From contig NZ_SHKX01000012.1 of NCBI RefSeq assembly GCF_004217445.1, positions 310,001-374,000 on the forward strand: a DNA stretch of 64,000 nt. The letters run 5' to 3'. The notes under the pieces are model-generated. The model did not search any database. It was given only the letters and a program-made list of their open reading frames with translations, and had not been told where the DNA came from. Every line of letters starts with the position of its first letter. The stretch's first letter is position 1. Below are positions 1-8,951 of the stretch, in pieces. The DNA comes from Fluviicoccus keumensis (GTDB lineage Bacteria > Pseudomonadota > Gammaproteobacteria > Pseudomonadales > Moraxellaceae). The translations under genes were made by a program, and so were the position numbers.

Positions 1-2
1 TG

Positions 3-290
3 CCCTATACCAAGGTGGCGATCACCGGCGGCGTCATGCTGGGGTTGGGGAGGGCGCTGGGCGAAACCATGGCGGTGACTTTCATGATCGGCAACGCCAA
101 TAACATTGATATCGGGCTATTCAATTCCGGAAACAGTATCGCCTCCGTCATCGCCAACGAATTTGCCGAGGCTTCCGACCCCTTGCACGCGTCGGCGCTG
201 ATCACACTTGCCTTTGTCCTTTTTGTCATCGCCTTCATCGTTCTGGTGCTGGCGCGCGCACTGATCAGCTTGGGAAACCGGCACCAATGA
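3..290 (+). CDS. pstC: Phosphate ABC transporter permease PstC, C-terminal fragment
   Basis: This is the last 95 residues of PstC, an inner-membrane permease of the high-affinity phosphate importer PstSCAB. The frame is open to the left edge, so the start lies outside the window; the GTG at 15 is an internal Val codon, not a start. The visible part has the permease EAA-type loop (GLGRALGETMAV), which contacts the ATPase, followed by a last hydrophobic helix (about residues 68-86 of the fragment) and a short basic tail. It overlaps pstA by 4 bases (ATGA), so the two are translationally coupled. The family call is firm; the N-terminal helices cannot be assessed here. Confidence 0.9.
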   Translation, partial: PYTKVAITGGVMLGLGRALGETMAVTFMIGNANNIDIGLFNSGNSIASVIANEFAEASDPLHASALITLAFVLFVIAFIVLVLARALISLGNRHQ

Positions 291-1135
291 TAGTTCCTTC
301 TTCCTGGTGGACCTTCCGCCGCAAAATGATCAATCGCTGTGCGATCGGCCTTGCCACCCTGATCACGTTGCTTGGATTGCTGCTGCCGTTCTGGATTCTG
401 TTTACTGTCGTGAACCGTGGTCTGGGGGCATTCAACTGGGCCTTGCTGACGCAAATGACGCCGCCGCCGGAGGCGGAGGGAGGGCTCTATAATGCCATCA
501 TCGGGAGCTTCATCATGGTGGGGGCGGCGGCCTTGATTGCGTCGCCGATCGGGGTCATCACCGGTATCTATCTGGCGGAATATGGCAGGAAGGCAAAGCC
601 GGCCATGGTCATCCGATTCGTTAATGACATCCTGCTTTCAGCGCCTTCCATTGTAATCGGTGTATTTGTCTACATGATCATGGTGGTACCGTTCCGTCAT
701 TTCTCGGGATGGGCCGGAATTGTCGCCCTGGCCGTGATAGCGTTGCCCATTATTGTCCGGACAACGGAAAACATGCTGTTGCTGGTGCCGGACATACTGC
801 GCGAGGGCGGACTGGCGTTGGGCTCATCCCGGCGTCAGGTCATCATGAAAATATGCGTTCCCGCCGCACGAAACGGAATCATTACCGGCATCCTGCTCTC
901 TGTGGCGCGTATCAGCGGGGAGACAGCGCCGCTATTGTTTACCGCCTTGAACAATCAGTTTTATTCGCACGACCTGAGTCAGCCCATGGCGAATTTGCCG
1001 GTGGTGATTTTTCAATATGCCATGAGTCCATACGAGAACTGGCAAAGGCTGGCCTGGGCCGGGGCAGCGCTGATCACGGTCTATGTGGTGGCAATCAACA
1101 TTCTGGCTCGAACGGTATTTGCAGGCAGGCGTTAG
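287..1135 (+). CDS. pstA: Phosphate ABC transporter permease PstA
   Basis: A 282-residue inner-membrane permease that pairs with PstC to form the phosphate channel of the Pst importer. A first membrane segment lies near residues 17-42, followed by a binding-protein-dependent transport permease domain with further helices. The loop LREGGLALGSSRRQVIMKI near residues 167-185 is the EAA motif that docks on the PstB ATPase. Length is usual for PstA. It starts within the stop of pstC. Normally pstB and phoU follow, but here a convergent gene begins 10 bases after the stop, so the ATPase must be encoded elsewhere. Confidence 0.93.
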   Translation: MIVPSSWWTFRRKMINRCAIGLATLITLLGLLLPFWILFTVVNRGLGAFNWALLTQMTPPPEAEGGLYNAIIGSFIMVGAAALIASPIGVITGIYLAEYGRKAKPAMVIRFVNDILLSAPSIVIGVFVYMIMVVPFRHFSGWAGIVALAVIALPIIVRTTENMLLLVPDILREGGLALGSSRRQVIMKICVPAARNGIITGILLSVARISGETAPLLFTALNNQFYSHDLSQPMANLPVVIFQYAMSPYENWQRLAWAGAALITVYVVAINILARTVFAGRR

Positions 1136-1144
1136 CGCGGCGGT

Positions 1145-1855
1145 TCAATCCGCGCCGGGGAATTGTCCGTCCGGGGATTTCAGAAGACCATCCAGGGGTT
1201 CTTGGGCATGATCGAACCAGGACAGGACCCGGATCAGGACCAAGGATGTTGGTGCAACCAGCCAGATGCTGATCAGGCCGGCAGCGACCGGGGACAGCCA
1301 GAACAAGGTGCGCATGGCCTGGCTGTAATGATTTCCGGCGCGCACCATGTAACGTGAAGCCACGATGATCAGCGACTCCCGGTTTGTATCCGTTGACAGG
1401 GTGGTCATCAGGTAACCCGCGTGGTTAAAGAACCTGACGGCCATGGTGGACAGCACAAAGGTCATCAGCAGGATGGCGATCAACAGGCCCGCCAGAATCG
1501 ATCCCGGCGTTAGCACCTGCAGCAGGTCGCCGTTCTGGTGGCGCAAGGAACCGGGTGAAGCTTGGGTAAGCAGCGAAACCGTACCCATGAGCGTCAGGAT
1601 CGCCGTCGAAGCGATAATCGATGATGACATGACCGAGTTGCGTATGGTCTGGATAGCCAGCAATTCGTTGCCGGGTTGCCGCATCAGGGATTGAACCCAT
1701 TGCGCCCGGACATGGGCATGCGCGGTCCGGGCAAACCGCAAGGGATGGAGTTTCGATGATTCACGGAACCACCATTCATAGCCCAGAACGATCAGTCCGG
1801 AGCCCAGGATGGATAGCCAGGCAAATGCATTCGTAAGCTGGAAGTTATCGGTCAT
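1145..1855 (-). CDS. DUF599 family membrane protein
   Basis: About 236 residues with four predicted membrane segments: an N-terminal one (AWLSILGSGLIVLGYEWWF), two in the middle and one near the C-terminus. The stretch LLAIQTIRNSVMSSSIIASTAIL is the diagnostic conserved region of DUF599, an inner-membrane family of unknown function common in Proteobacteria. Three in-frame ATGs lie close together (1885, 1861, 1855). I chose 1855 because the first helix follows it directly; none has a strong ribosome site. It converges with pstA and has its own AT-rich upstream region. No function can be given. Confidence 0.8.
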   Translation of the reverse strand: MTDNFQLTNAFAWLSILGSGLIVLGYEWWFRESSKLHPLRFARTAHAHVRAQWVQSLMRQPGNELLAIQTIRNSVMSSSIIASTAILTLMGTVSLLTQASPGSLRHQNGDLLQVLTPGSILAGLLIAILLMTFVLSTMAVRFFNHAGYLMTTLSTDTNRESLIIVASRYMVRAGNHYSQAMRTLFWLSPVAAGLISIWLVAPTSLVLIRVLSWFDHAQEPLDGLLKSPDGQFPGAD

Positions 1856-2050
1856 GATCATCCCGGATTCGAGGGTGGTTGTCATGGTTGCAGCAGGCAG
1901 CAGCCAATCCGTCTGAAAGCGCTTCGTACAGTGTAATTCAAGCCACATCCGCCGGAAACAATAATGTCGCATAATGTATATTATGTTAAATAATACTATT
2001 ACAGCGACCTGGAGGGTGGCTCAGACATGCTTTTCTTCTTGAAATTATGC

Positions 2051-2082
2051 ATTACGGTTACGTAATTAAAATTACATTACGG
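2051..2082 (+). promoter_or_regulatory. Repeated ATTAC motif upstream of the purine operon
   Basis: ATTACGG occurs at 2051-2057 and again at 2076-2082 as direct repeats 25 bases apart, and the perfect palindrome TTACGTAA lies between them at 2058-2065. The spacing puts the two copies on similar helix faces. The block lies between the AT-rich stretch at about 1970-2000 and the first gene of the ade-xdh operon, so it may be an operator for a purine-responsive regulator. The rest of the 309-base gap (1856-2164) shows only AT-rich promoter-like sequence. The function is inferred. Confidence 0.35.
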
Positions 2083-2164
2083 ATTGCGCCTGGTCCTCCG
2101 CAACGCCCGCGTCAAACGCCGTAATCAATGGCAATACTCTTTGTGCGGGCATTACAATCAGGAG

Positions 2165-3850
2165 ATGAATAGCCATTCACTGAGACATGTGATGACAGAC
2201 AACAGCGGCAGCCTGACCGTTAACGTGGTGGATATCGACCGGCGCAGCATCGGTGTTGCCGAGGTTTGCTGGGAAAACGGTGTAATCACCGCGATTCGGT
2301 CATTGGGGCCGGAAGACCGCGAACGGCCATACCTGATTCCCGGATTTATTGACGCCCACATCCATCTGGAAAGCAGCCTGCTGCCGCCCGCCGAGTTTGC
2401 GCGCCTGGCGGTGCGTCACGGTACGGTGGCCACGGTGTCCGATCCGCATGAAATCGCCAATATCCTGGGTAATGACGGCGTGCTGTGGATGCTGGAAAAC
2501 GTCAGGCAGACGCCCTTTCATGTGCTGTTGGGCGCGCCCAGCTGTGTTCCGGCCACGCCGTTCGAGACCGCCGGCGCTGTGCTGGAAGCGCATGAAGTCG
2601 AGGCATTGCTGGATACGCCGGGTGTCGGTTATCTGTCGGAAGTGATGAATTTCCCCGGCGTGCTGGCGCGGGAACCGCACCTGATGGCGAAGATTACGGC
2701 GGCGGCCTTGCGGCACAAGCCTGTGGATGGTCATGCGCCGGGTTTGCTGGGTGCTGAAGCTGCGGCTTATGCGGCGGCCGGGATTCATACCGACCACGAA
2801 TGCGCCACGCTGGCCGAAGCCGAGGAAAAACTCGCTAACGGCATGGCCATCCTGATCCGCGAAGGCTCGGCCGCGCGCAATTTCGAAGCGCTGCATCCCT
2901 TGATCGGCCGCTACCCCGGCAAAATCATGTTCTGCAGCGACGACCGCCATCCTGACGATCTTTCCCAGGGACATATCAACAAACTGGCCATGCGGGCTGT
3001 CCGGCACGGTCACGACGTATTTTCGGTGCTGGAAGCTGCCTGCCTGACGCCACGACGGTTTTATCCGCTGGATCTGGGGGAAATGCGCGTGGGCGACGCC
3101 ATGAACGCGGCCTTGCTGGAAAATGTTCGTGATTTCAATGTGTTATCAACCTGGCTGAATGGCGTTATAGCGGCGGAGAACGGTGAATGCTGTTTACAGC
3201 GTTATCCATGCCGGCCGGTCAATCGCTTTGCGGCGCAACGGGTCGAGTCAGAGCAGCTGCGGATTGCCGCCGGAACCGGCAGCGGACAGGTAAGTTGCCG
3301 GGTGATCGGCGCTGAAGACGGCCAGTTGTTGACGCGTTCACTGCAAATAACGATGAATACCGTCGATAGATATGTCGCGCCATCCGTGACGGAGGATGTT
3401 TTGTTGCTGGCCGTGATCAACCGCTACCACCCTGCTCCGCCCGCCCTCGCCCTGATTCGCGGCTTCGGGCTGAAATGCGGCGCGCTGGCGTCCAGCGTGG
3501 CGCATGATTCGCACAATATTGTCGCGGTCGGTTGCGATGCCGAAAGCCTGGCGCTGGCGATCAATACCGTGATTGACGCCCGCGGCGGTCTGGTCCTGGC
3601 AAATGCCGGTCGCACGGATCTGCTGCCGCTGCCGCTGGCCGGTTTGATGAGCGATGGCGAAGGGAATGCGGTCGCGGCCCATTATTCGTCATTGACGCAC
3701 CAGGCGCGCACGCAACTGGGTTGCAGCTTGCGTGCTCCGTTCATGACCTTGTCCTTCATGGCTTTGCTGGTGATCCCGGAACTGAAGCTGAGTGATCGGG
3801 GGTTGTTTGATGGCGGGAAATTTGCCTTTTCGGATGTGGTATGTTACTGA
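2165..3850 (+). CDS. ade: Adenine deaminase
   Basis: An amidohydrolase-superfamily adenine deaminase (adenine to hypoxanthine plus ammonia), about 561 residues. The metal-binding strand IPGFIDAHIHLESS and the following DPHEIANILG are typical of the Ade family, and later HTDHE and CSDDRHPDDL supply further metal or catalytic ligands; the C-terminal Ade domain is present (LALIRGFGLKCGALASSVAHDSHN). The start is uncertain: ATG 2165 follows AGGAG with no spacer, ATG 2192 has a weak TGAG site, and the frame extends upstream to 2084. The last 10 bases overlap xdhA. The product feeds hypoxanthine to xanthine dehydrogenase encoded next, so the operon forms a purine salvage or catabolic route. Confidence 0.92.
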   Translation: MNSHSLRHVMTDNSGSLTVNVVDIDRRSIGVAEVCWENGVITAIRSLGPEDRERPYLIPGFIDAHIHLESSLLPPAEFARLAVRHGTVATVSDPHEIANILGNDGVLWMLENVRQTPFHVLLGAPSCVPATPFETAGAVLEAHEVEALLDTPGVGYLSEVMNFPGVLAREPHLMAKITAAALRHKPVDGHAPGLLGAEAAAYAAAGIHTDHECATLAEAEEKLANGMAILIREGSAARNFEALHPLIGRYPGKIMFCSDDRHPDDLSQGHINKLAMRAVRHGHDVFSVLEAACLTPRRFYPLDLGEMRVGDAMNAALLENVRDFNVLSTWLNGVIAAENGECCLQRYPCRPVNRFAAQRVESEQLRIAAGTGSGQVSCRVIGAEDGQLLTRSLQITMNTVDRYVAPSVTEDVLLLAVINRYHPAPPALALIRGFGLKCGALASSVAHDSHNIVAVGCDAESLALAINTVIDARGGLVLANAGRTDLLPLPLAGLMSDGEGNAVAAHYSSLTHQARTQLGCSLRAPFMTLSFMALLVIPELKLSDRGLFDGGKFAFSDVVCY

Positions 3851-5235
3851 TTATAAATGATAATACGGATATATCCCTGCCGGAAAAACCGATTCCGCTG
3901 CTTGATTTTCTGCGGGAAAAGCTGACACTGACCGCCGCCAAGCCGGGCTGCGGCACCGGCGATTGCGGCAGTTGTCTGGTGCTGGTGGGTGAAATCGAAC
4001 CGGGACAGACGCAGCCGCGATACCGCGCGGTCAACAGCTGCCTGATTTCCACCGCGCAGCTGGATGGTTGTCATGTGATTACCCCGGAAGGTCTTAACGG
4101 GGCTGAACTAACGCCGGTGCAGCGGGCTTTGGTGCAGCAAGGTGCGGTGCAATGCGGCTACTGTACGCCGGGACTGACGGTGGCCCTGACGGCCGCGCTG
4201 CTGGAAGGCGGACCGACGGTCGGCGCTGCGGAAGGCAATCTGTGCCGTTGCACCGGTTACGCCGCTATCCGGCGGTCCTGTCACGCACTGGACAGCCAAT
4301 TCCCGTCGCGCCCCCGGACGCTCGCGGAAGCGGTCGAGGCCGGCTTGCTGACGGATGGCGTGGCGCTGGCGTCCCGGCAACTGAAGGCGCAAGTCGCGGA
4401 AGCGCTGCCCGCTTCAGTTACCTTTGCCGTATGGGCGGGCAATACCGATCATGGCGTGCAGCACGCTTATGGCGAGGACAGGCGCCCTGCTGTCCGTATT
4501 CATCACGTGCCTTCGTTACGCCGCATCCAGGCGCACGAGGACGTGATTGTCATCGGCGCGGCGGTCACCATTCATGAACTGCAGCAGGATGCGCTGATTC
4601 GGGAGGCCTGGGCCCCGCTGTCGCTTTTCCTGACCCGGTTTGCGTCCCCTTCCATCCGTCACCAGGCCACGGTCGGCGGCAACTTGGTGAATGCGTCGCC
4701 AGTGGCGGATCTGGCGGTGGCGTTGCTGGCTCTGGATGCGGAGCTGGTGCTGGCTTCGGGGGCCGACGAGCGTTATTGCCGTCTGGCCGATTTTTACCGG
4801 GGCTATCATCTGACAGCGCTCCGACCTCACGAAATCCTCACGGCGGTACGGATTCCGCGTAATCGCGATGGCCAGACCGTTCTGCATCTTGAAAAAGTCG
4901 CCAAGCGTGAGCTGGACGATATTGCGACGGTCAATTCCGCCTTCAGTGTGACCGGCGGCTTGCCCGGATGTTTGGGAGAAGTCCGGTTCAGCGCAGGCGG
5001 CGTTGCGCCCTTCCCCCGGTTGCTGGCCGGGACTTCCGCCTTCCTTGGCGGCAAGCCGGTCTCGGTGACAATGGTTCGGGAGGCCATGCGGCGGCTGGAT
5101 GCGGAAATCTCCCCGATTGATGATGTGCGGGGCTCCGCCGCCTACAAGCGGCGCTTGCTGAAGCATCTGCTGGCGGCGCATGTCGCCGGGCTGTATCCGG
5201 AACTGTCGGTGGAGGATTGCCTGCATGACTCCTGA
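3841..5235 (+). CDS. xdhA: Xanthine dehydrogenase small subunit (Fe-S/FAD)
   Basis: The 464-residue electron-transfer subunit of xanthine dehydrogenase. An N-terminal plant-type [2Fe-2S] domain has C37, C42, C45 and C67, followed by the second cluster motifs CGYCTPG and CRCTGY near residues 105-141. An FAD-binding domain follows, with TVGGNLVNASPVADL as its flavin motif, then the CO-dehydrogenase flavoprotein C-terminal domain. It takes electrons from the molybdenum subunit and passes them to NAD. The ATG at 3841 lies inside the end of ade, and its stop region overlaps the start of xdhB, consistent with one transcript. Confidence 0.95.
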   Translation: MLLIINDNTDISLPEKPIPLLDFLREKLTLTAAKPGCGTGDCGSCLVLVGEIEPGQTQPRYRAVNSCLISTAQLDGCHVITPEGLNGAELTPVQRALVQQGAVQCGYCTPGLTVALTAALLEGGPTVGAAEGNLCRCTGYAAIRRSCHALDSQFPSRPRTLAEAVEAGLLTDGVALASRQLKAQVAEALPASVTFAVWAGNTDHGVQHAYGEDRRPAVRIHHVPSLRRIQAHEDVIVIGAAVTIHELQQDALIREAWAPLSLFLTRFASPSIRHQATVGGNLVNASPVADLAVALLALDAELVLASGADERYCRLADFYRGYHLTALRPHEILTAVRIPRNRDGQTVLHLEKVAKRELDDIATVNSAFSVTGGLPGCLGEVRFSAGGVAPFPRLLAGTSAFLGGKPVSVTMVREAMRRLDAEISPIDDVRGSAAYKRRLLKHLLAAHVAGLYPELSVEDCLHDS

Positions 5236-7483
5236 TTCCCAGGCACTGTTGGCGCGCGGCCTGGCGCAATTTACCGGCGATCTGCCCTTGCCTGCCGGCG
5301 GCCTGCACGCGGCGGTGGCGGTTTCACCGCTGGCCCATGCCGCGTTTGGCCGGGTGGAAACGACCGCTGCCTGTGCGGAGCCGGGTGTGGTGGCGGTGCT
5401 GACAGCGGCGGATATTCCCGGCCTCAATGACATCGGCAACCTCTTCCACGATGAGCCCTTGCTGGCTGATAAAGTCGTGGTGTGCGTGGGGCAGCCCTAT
5501 GCGCTGGTGATCGCCGAATCCGCAGAGGCGGCCCGGCGCGGAGCACAGCGGGTCAGCGCCGACTGGGAACCCCGGCCCGCCCTTTTTGACGCGCGCGAGG
5601 CTTTTGCCGCCGGTGCGCTGATCCAGCCGCCGCGCACCTTCGCCCTGGGGCGGCCGGATGAGGTCTGGTCGCGATGCCACGCTGTCGTCGCCGGTCGGGT
5701 CGAGATCGGTTCCGCCGAACATGTCTATCTGGAAACACAATGCGCGCTGGCGTTGCCGCGCGATGACGGCGGTTTGCACGTGCATTCCGCCACGCAGTCG
5801 CCCAGTGTGGTGCAGAAAGCGGTGGCGGCGGTCACCGGCTTGCCGATGCACCGGGTGGAAATCGAAGTCGCCCGTTTGGGCGGCGGCTTCGGCGGCAAGG
5901 AGGATCAGGCCACGCTCTGGGCCTGCCTCGCCGCCCTGGCGGCGTGGAAGCTGAAGCGGCCGGTGCGCATCCGGCCCGACCGGCGCGAGGACATGCGCAT
6001 CACCGGCAAGCGTCACCCCTACTCGGCGGACTACCGGCTGGGCGTGGACGCCGACGGCCGTTTCCTGGCCTATGAAGCATTCCTCTACCAGAACGCGGGT
6101 TGCAGCGCCGACCTCTCCACCGCCATTCTGGAGCGTTCGCTGTTTCACGCCGCCAGCGCCTACTTCATTCCGAATGTACGGGTCACGGCGGCCAGTTGCC
6201 GCACCAACCTGCCCTCCAATACCGCCTTTCGCGGTTTTGGCGCGCCGCAGGCCGTCTTTGTGCTGGAAGCGGCCATCCGCGAAGCCGCGCGGGCCCTGCA
6301 ACTGTCGCCGCATGTCCTGCAACAACGCAATCTGTTGCGTGACGGCGACACCCTGCCTTATGGCATGCAGCCGGACCGGGTTCGCGCCCGGGCGTGCTGG
6401 CAGGCGCTGGAAAACCGGTTCCGGCCCGAAGAACATCGCCGTGACATTGAAGCCTGGAACGCCGTCAATCCGCGTTACCGCCGGGGCATGGCGCTGATCC
6501 CGGTCTGTTTCGGCATCGGCTTTACCGCCACCCTGCTCAACCAGGCGGAGGCGCTGGCGCATGTTTATGCTGACGGCTCGGTCAGCGTCACCACCGGTGC
6601 GGTAGAGATGGGTCAGGGGGTGCACGACAAGATCCGCGCCGTCGTGGCGCATACGCTGGGTTTGACACGGGATCGCATCCACGTGGAAACCACCAGCACC
6701 CTGCGTGTCGCCAATGTTTCCCCCACCGCCGCCAGCACCGGCGCGGACCTGAACGGCGAGGCCGCGCACCAGGCCTGCCTGACCATTCGCCGGGGGTTGG
6801 CCCCCGTGGCGGCCTCCATGCTGGGTGTACCGGTTGAGTCCGTGACCTTTGCCGAGAACTGGATTTCCACGGCGGACCAGGAGCTGGCGCTCAGCTGGGA
6901 ATCCCTGGTGGCGGAAGCCTATGCGCGCCGGGTCAGCCTGTCGGCCCTGGCGCATTACGCCACGCCCGGCCTGTCTTTCAACCACGCTTCCAATACCGGC
7001 AAGCCCTTTGCCTATCACGTTTATGGCGCGGCCTTGATTGAAGGCACGGTGGATGCCCTGCGCGGCACCGGCCGGATTGATCGTGTCTCGGTCGTTCATG
7101 ACTGCGGTCAAAGTCTGGATGAGCAGACCGATCGCGGCCAGATTGAAGGCGCCGTGGTCCAGGGTATCGGCTGGATGACCAGCGAGGACATCCGTCATGA
7201 CGCGCAGGGTCGCCTGCTGAGCGATTCCCTCGCCTCCTACAAGATTCCCGATCTGAGGTCGGCTCCCGAGATGGACGTGGTGCTGCTGGAAGATGCGGAC
7301 AACCCGCCCGGTGTCCTCAACAGCAAGGCGGTCGGCGAGCCGCCGTTGATCTATGGCCTCGGCGCGTATTTCGCCTTGCTGGATGCCATGAGCAGCCTGC
7401 GCCCCGATGTCCGGCCGGAATACCGCACGCCCATGTCGTCGGAGCGGATTTTCACGTGGCTGTATCCGGATGAGCCCGTATGA
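5225..7483 (+). CDS. xdhB: Xanthine dehydrogenase large subunit (molybdopterin-binding)
   Basis: The 752-residue catalytic subunit, which hydroxylates hypoxanthine and xanthine to urate at a molybdenum cofactor. The a/b hammerhead domain is at residues ~10-120, then the Mo-cofactor domains with GGGFGGKE (~220), FRGFGAPQ (~340), and GAVEMGQGVHDK (~460). The catalytic glutamate motif near the C-terminus reads KAVGEPPLIYGLGAY. I placed the start at ATG 5225, which overlaps xdhA by 11 bases; the open frame runs 45 bases further upstream but that part resembles no family member. Together with xdhA and the XdhC chaperone encoded two genes later, it makes a complete bacterial XdhABC enzyme. Confidence 0.95.
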   Translation: MTPDSQALLARGLAQFTGDLPLPAGGLHAAVAVSPLAHAAFGRVETTAACAEPGVVAVLTAADIPGLNDIGNLFHDEPLLADKVVVCVGQPYALVIAESAEAARRGAQRVSADWEPRPALFDAREAFAAGALIQPPRTFALGRPDEVWSRCHAVVAGRVEIGSAEHVYLETQCALALPRDDGGLHVHSATQSPSVVQKAVAAVTGLPMHRVEIEVARLGGGFGGKEDQATLWACLAALAAWKLKRPVRIRPDRREDMRITGKRHPYSADYRLGVDADGRFLAYEAFLYQNAGCSADLSTAILERSLFHAASAYFIPNVRVTAASCRTNLPSNTAFRGFGAPQAVFVLEAAIREAARALQLSPHVLQQRNLLRDGDTLPYGMQPDRVRARACWQALENRFRPEEHRRDIEAWNAVNPRYRRGMALIPVCFGIGFTATLLNQAEALAHVYADGSVSVTTGAVEMGQGVHDKIRAVVAHTLGLTRDRIHVETTSTLRVANVSPTAASTGADLNGEAAHQACLTIRRGLAPVAASMLGVPVESVTFAENWISTADQELALSWESLVAEAYARRVSLSALAHYATPGLSFNHASNTGKPFAYHVYGAALIEGTVDALRGTGRIDRVSVVHDCGQSLDEQTDRGQIEGAVVQGIGWMTSEDIRHDAQGRLLSDSLASYKIPDLRSAPEMDVVLLEDADNPPGVLNSKAVGEPPLIYGLGAYFALLDAMSSLRPDVRPEYRTPMSSERIFTWLYPDEPV

Positions 7484-7953
7484 GGGCGGAAATGTGGCGC
7501 GCCGGGCTGATCTATGGCGGCGGCGACCTGGCGGCGACGTTGATTACCGGTCATGTCCAGCCCATGCGCGCCGTGGGTATCTTCCTGATCGGCGCCCTGC
7601 TCTATGCGCCTGAAATCCGGGGATATTTCGGCTGGCTGGAGCGATCGCGGCCGAACCCGCAGGGCTTCGGCCCGCGCCTGCAGCGCGCCGCGCTGGCTTG
7701 GCTCTGGTTCAATCCGCTGTGGATTGCCCGGCACGCCCTTTTTATCCGCTGGCTGAGCGGTCGACCGCATCCCTTCGATGCCGGTTTGCTGACCATTGGC
7801 TTCACCTCGTTCGCGCTGAACATGCCGGTGGCGCTGACCGCAAATTACCTGATCCAGAACCGGCTGCCTCTGCGCTGGCGCTTGACCGGCAGCGCTTCCT
7901 TTTCCGCTGTGATGGCGGTTTATTACGCGCTCAGTGAGGTGTGGTTTGGCTGA
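7480..7953 (+). CDS. Unknown four-helix membrane protein in the xdh operon
   Basis: A 157-residue protein with about four hydrophobic segments (near residues 27-45, 66-82, 98-120 and 134-152) separated by arginine-rich loops, so it is an inner-membrane protein. I do not recognise a family. It overlaps xdhB by 4 bases at the start and xdhC by 8 bases at the end, so it is translated with them and probably contributes to purine metabolism. A purine or urate transporter is possible but it is small for that, and no transporter motif is visible. Base composition matches the neighbours. Confidence 0.75.
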   Translation: MRAEMWRAGLIYGGGDLAATLITGHVQPMRAVGIFLIGALLYAPEIRGYFGWLERSRPNPQGFGPRLQRAALAWLWFNPLWIARHALFIRWLSGRPHPFDAGLLTIGFTSFALNMPVALTANYLIQNRLPLRWRLTGSASFSAVMAVYYALSEVWFG

Positions 7954-8887
7954 AATCGACGTGTGGCGGGCCGTGCGCGATCATCTGGCCCGGGGTGGAC
8001 GTTGCAGCTTGTTGGCGGTGGCTGACAGTCGCGGCAGCTCGCCGGGGAAACCGGGCGCCGTCATGGCGGTGGGCGTTGACGGGCCGTTGGCGGGCACCAT
8101 TGGCGGCGGTCGGGTGGAATCGACGCTGGTGCACGAGTGCAGCCTTGCCCTTGCGGCGGGCAACCCGGTCCCGCAGCGGCGGGTGTTTCGCCACCGGCCG
8201 GATGTTCCGGACAGTTCCGGCATGATCTGCGGCGGCGAGCAGACGGTCGTCATGACGATGCTGTCGCTGCAATCCTTACCGGAAATTGACCGTTTGCTGG
8301 CGGATCTGGCGCAGGGTCGTTCCCGTAGCTGGGAACTGTCGCCCGCCGGCTGGCGGTTATCGGAAGAGGCATTGTCCAGCTATTTATCCGAGGGTGAAAA
8401 CTGGCGCTACAGTCATCGCGCCGGCGCCAGCCATGAGGTCTGGCTGGTGGGCGGCGGCCATGTCAGCCTGGCCTTGTCCCGGTTGCTGGCCTGGCTGGAT
8501 TTCCGGGTAGTCGTCGTTGAGGAACGCCCGCGTATTCCCGTTTTTGAAAGCAATGGTTTCGCCCATGATAAGCATCGTTGCGCCTATGAGTCACTGGCGG
8601 CATTGATTCCGGAAGGCCCGTCCGTGTGCGTGGCGATCATGACCCACAGCCATGTTCGCGACCACGCGGCGCTGGACGCGCTGTTTTACCATCGCGTGGG
8701 TTATCTGGGCTTGCTGGGCAGCCCGGCCAAGTTGCGGGCGCTGGCGGGCGACCGCGTTCGGCCGCCGCATTTTCACGCCCCGATGGGCCTGCCCATCCAT
8801 AGCGCCACGCCGGAAGAGATTGCTGTCAGCATTGCGGCGGAACTCGTCGCGTTCAGGCATGGGCAAACCGCTTTTGTTCACGCATAA
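7946..8887 (+). CDS. xdhC: Xanthine dehydrogenase accessory protein XdhC
   Basis: XdhC binds the molybdenum cofactor, supports its sulfuration and delivers it to XdhB in the cytoplasm. The ~313-residue protein has the XdhC/CoxI N-terminal domain (SSPGKPGAVMAV, then TIGGGRVES, and MICGGEQTVVM) and a C-terminal Rossmann-like domain beginning VWLVGGGHVSLAL. The likely start is TTG at 7946, preceded by TGAGGTG at a good distance; a GTG at 7934 is the alternative. The gene closes the ade-xdhA-xdhB-membrane protein-xdhC operon. Confidence 0.92.
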   Translation: MAEIDVWRAVRDHLARGGRCSLLAVADSRGSSPGKPGAVMAVGVDGPLAGTIGGGRVESTLVHECSLALAAGNPVPQRRVFRHRPDVPDSSGMICGGEQTVVMTMLSLQSLPEIDRLLADLAQGRSRSWELSPAGWRLSEEALSSYLSEGENWRYSHRAGASHEVWLVGGGHVSLALSRLLAWLDFRVVVVEERPRIPVFESNGFAHDKHRCAYESLAALIPEGPSVCVAIMTHSHVRDHAALDALFYHRVGYLGLLGSPAKLRALAGDRVRPPHFHAPMGLPIHSATPEEIAVSIAAELVAFRHGQTAFVHA

Positions 8888-8951
8888 TCGACGGCTGATT
8901 TATAACGAATAAAAGCCAGAACCAAGGACGCCCCGGAGCCGGATTTTCCCC

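Noticed and set aside
5324..7198. Open frame of over 600 codons on the minus strand
   Set aside because: It is antisense to xdhB, whose molybdopterin motifs are intact.
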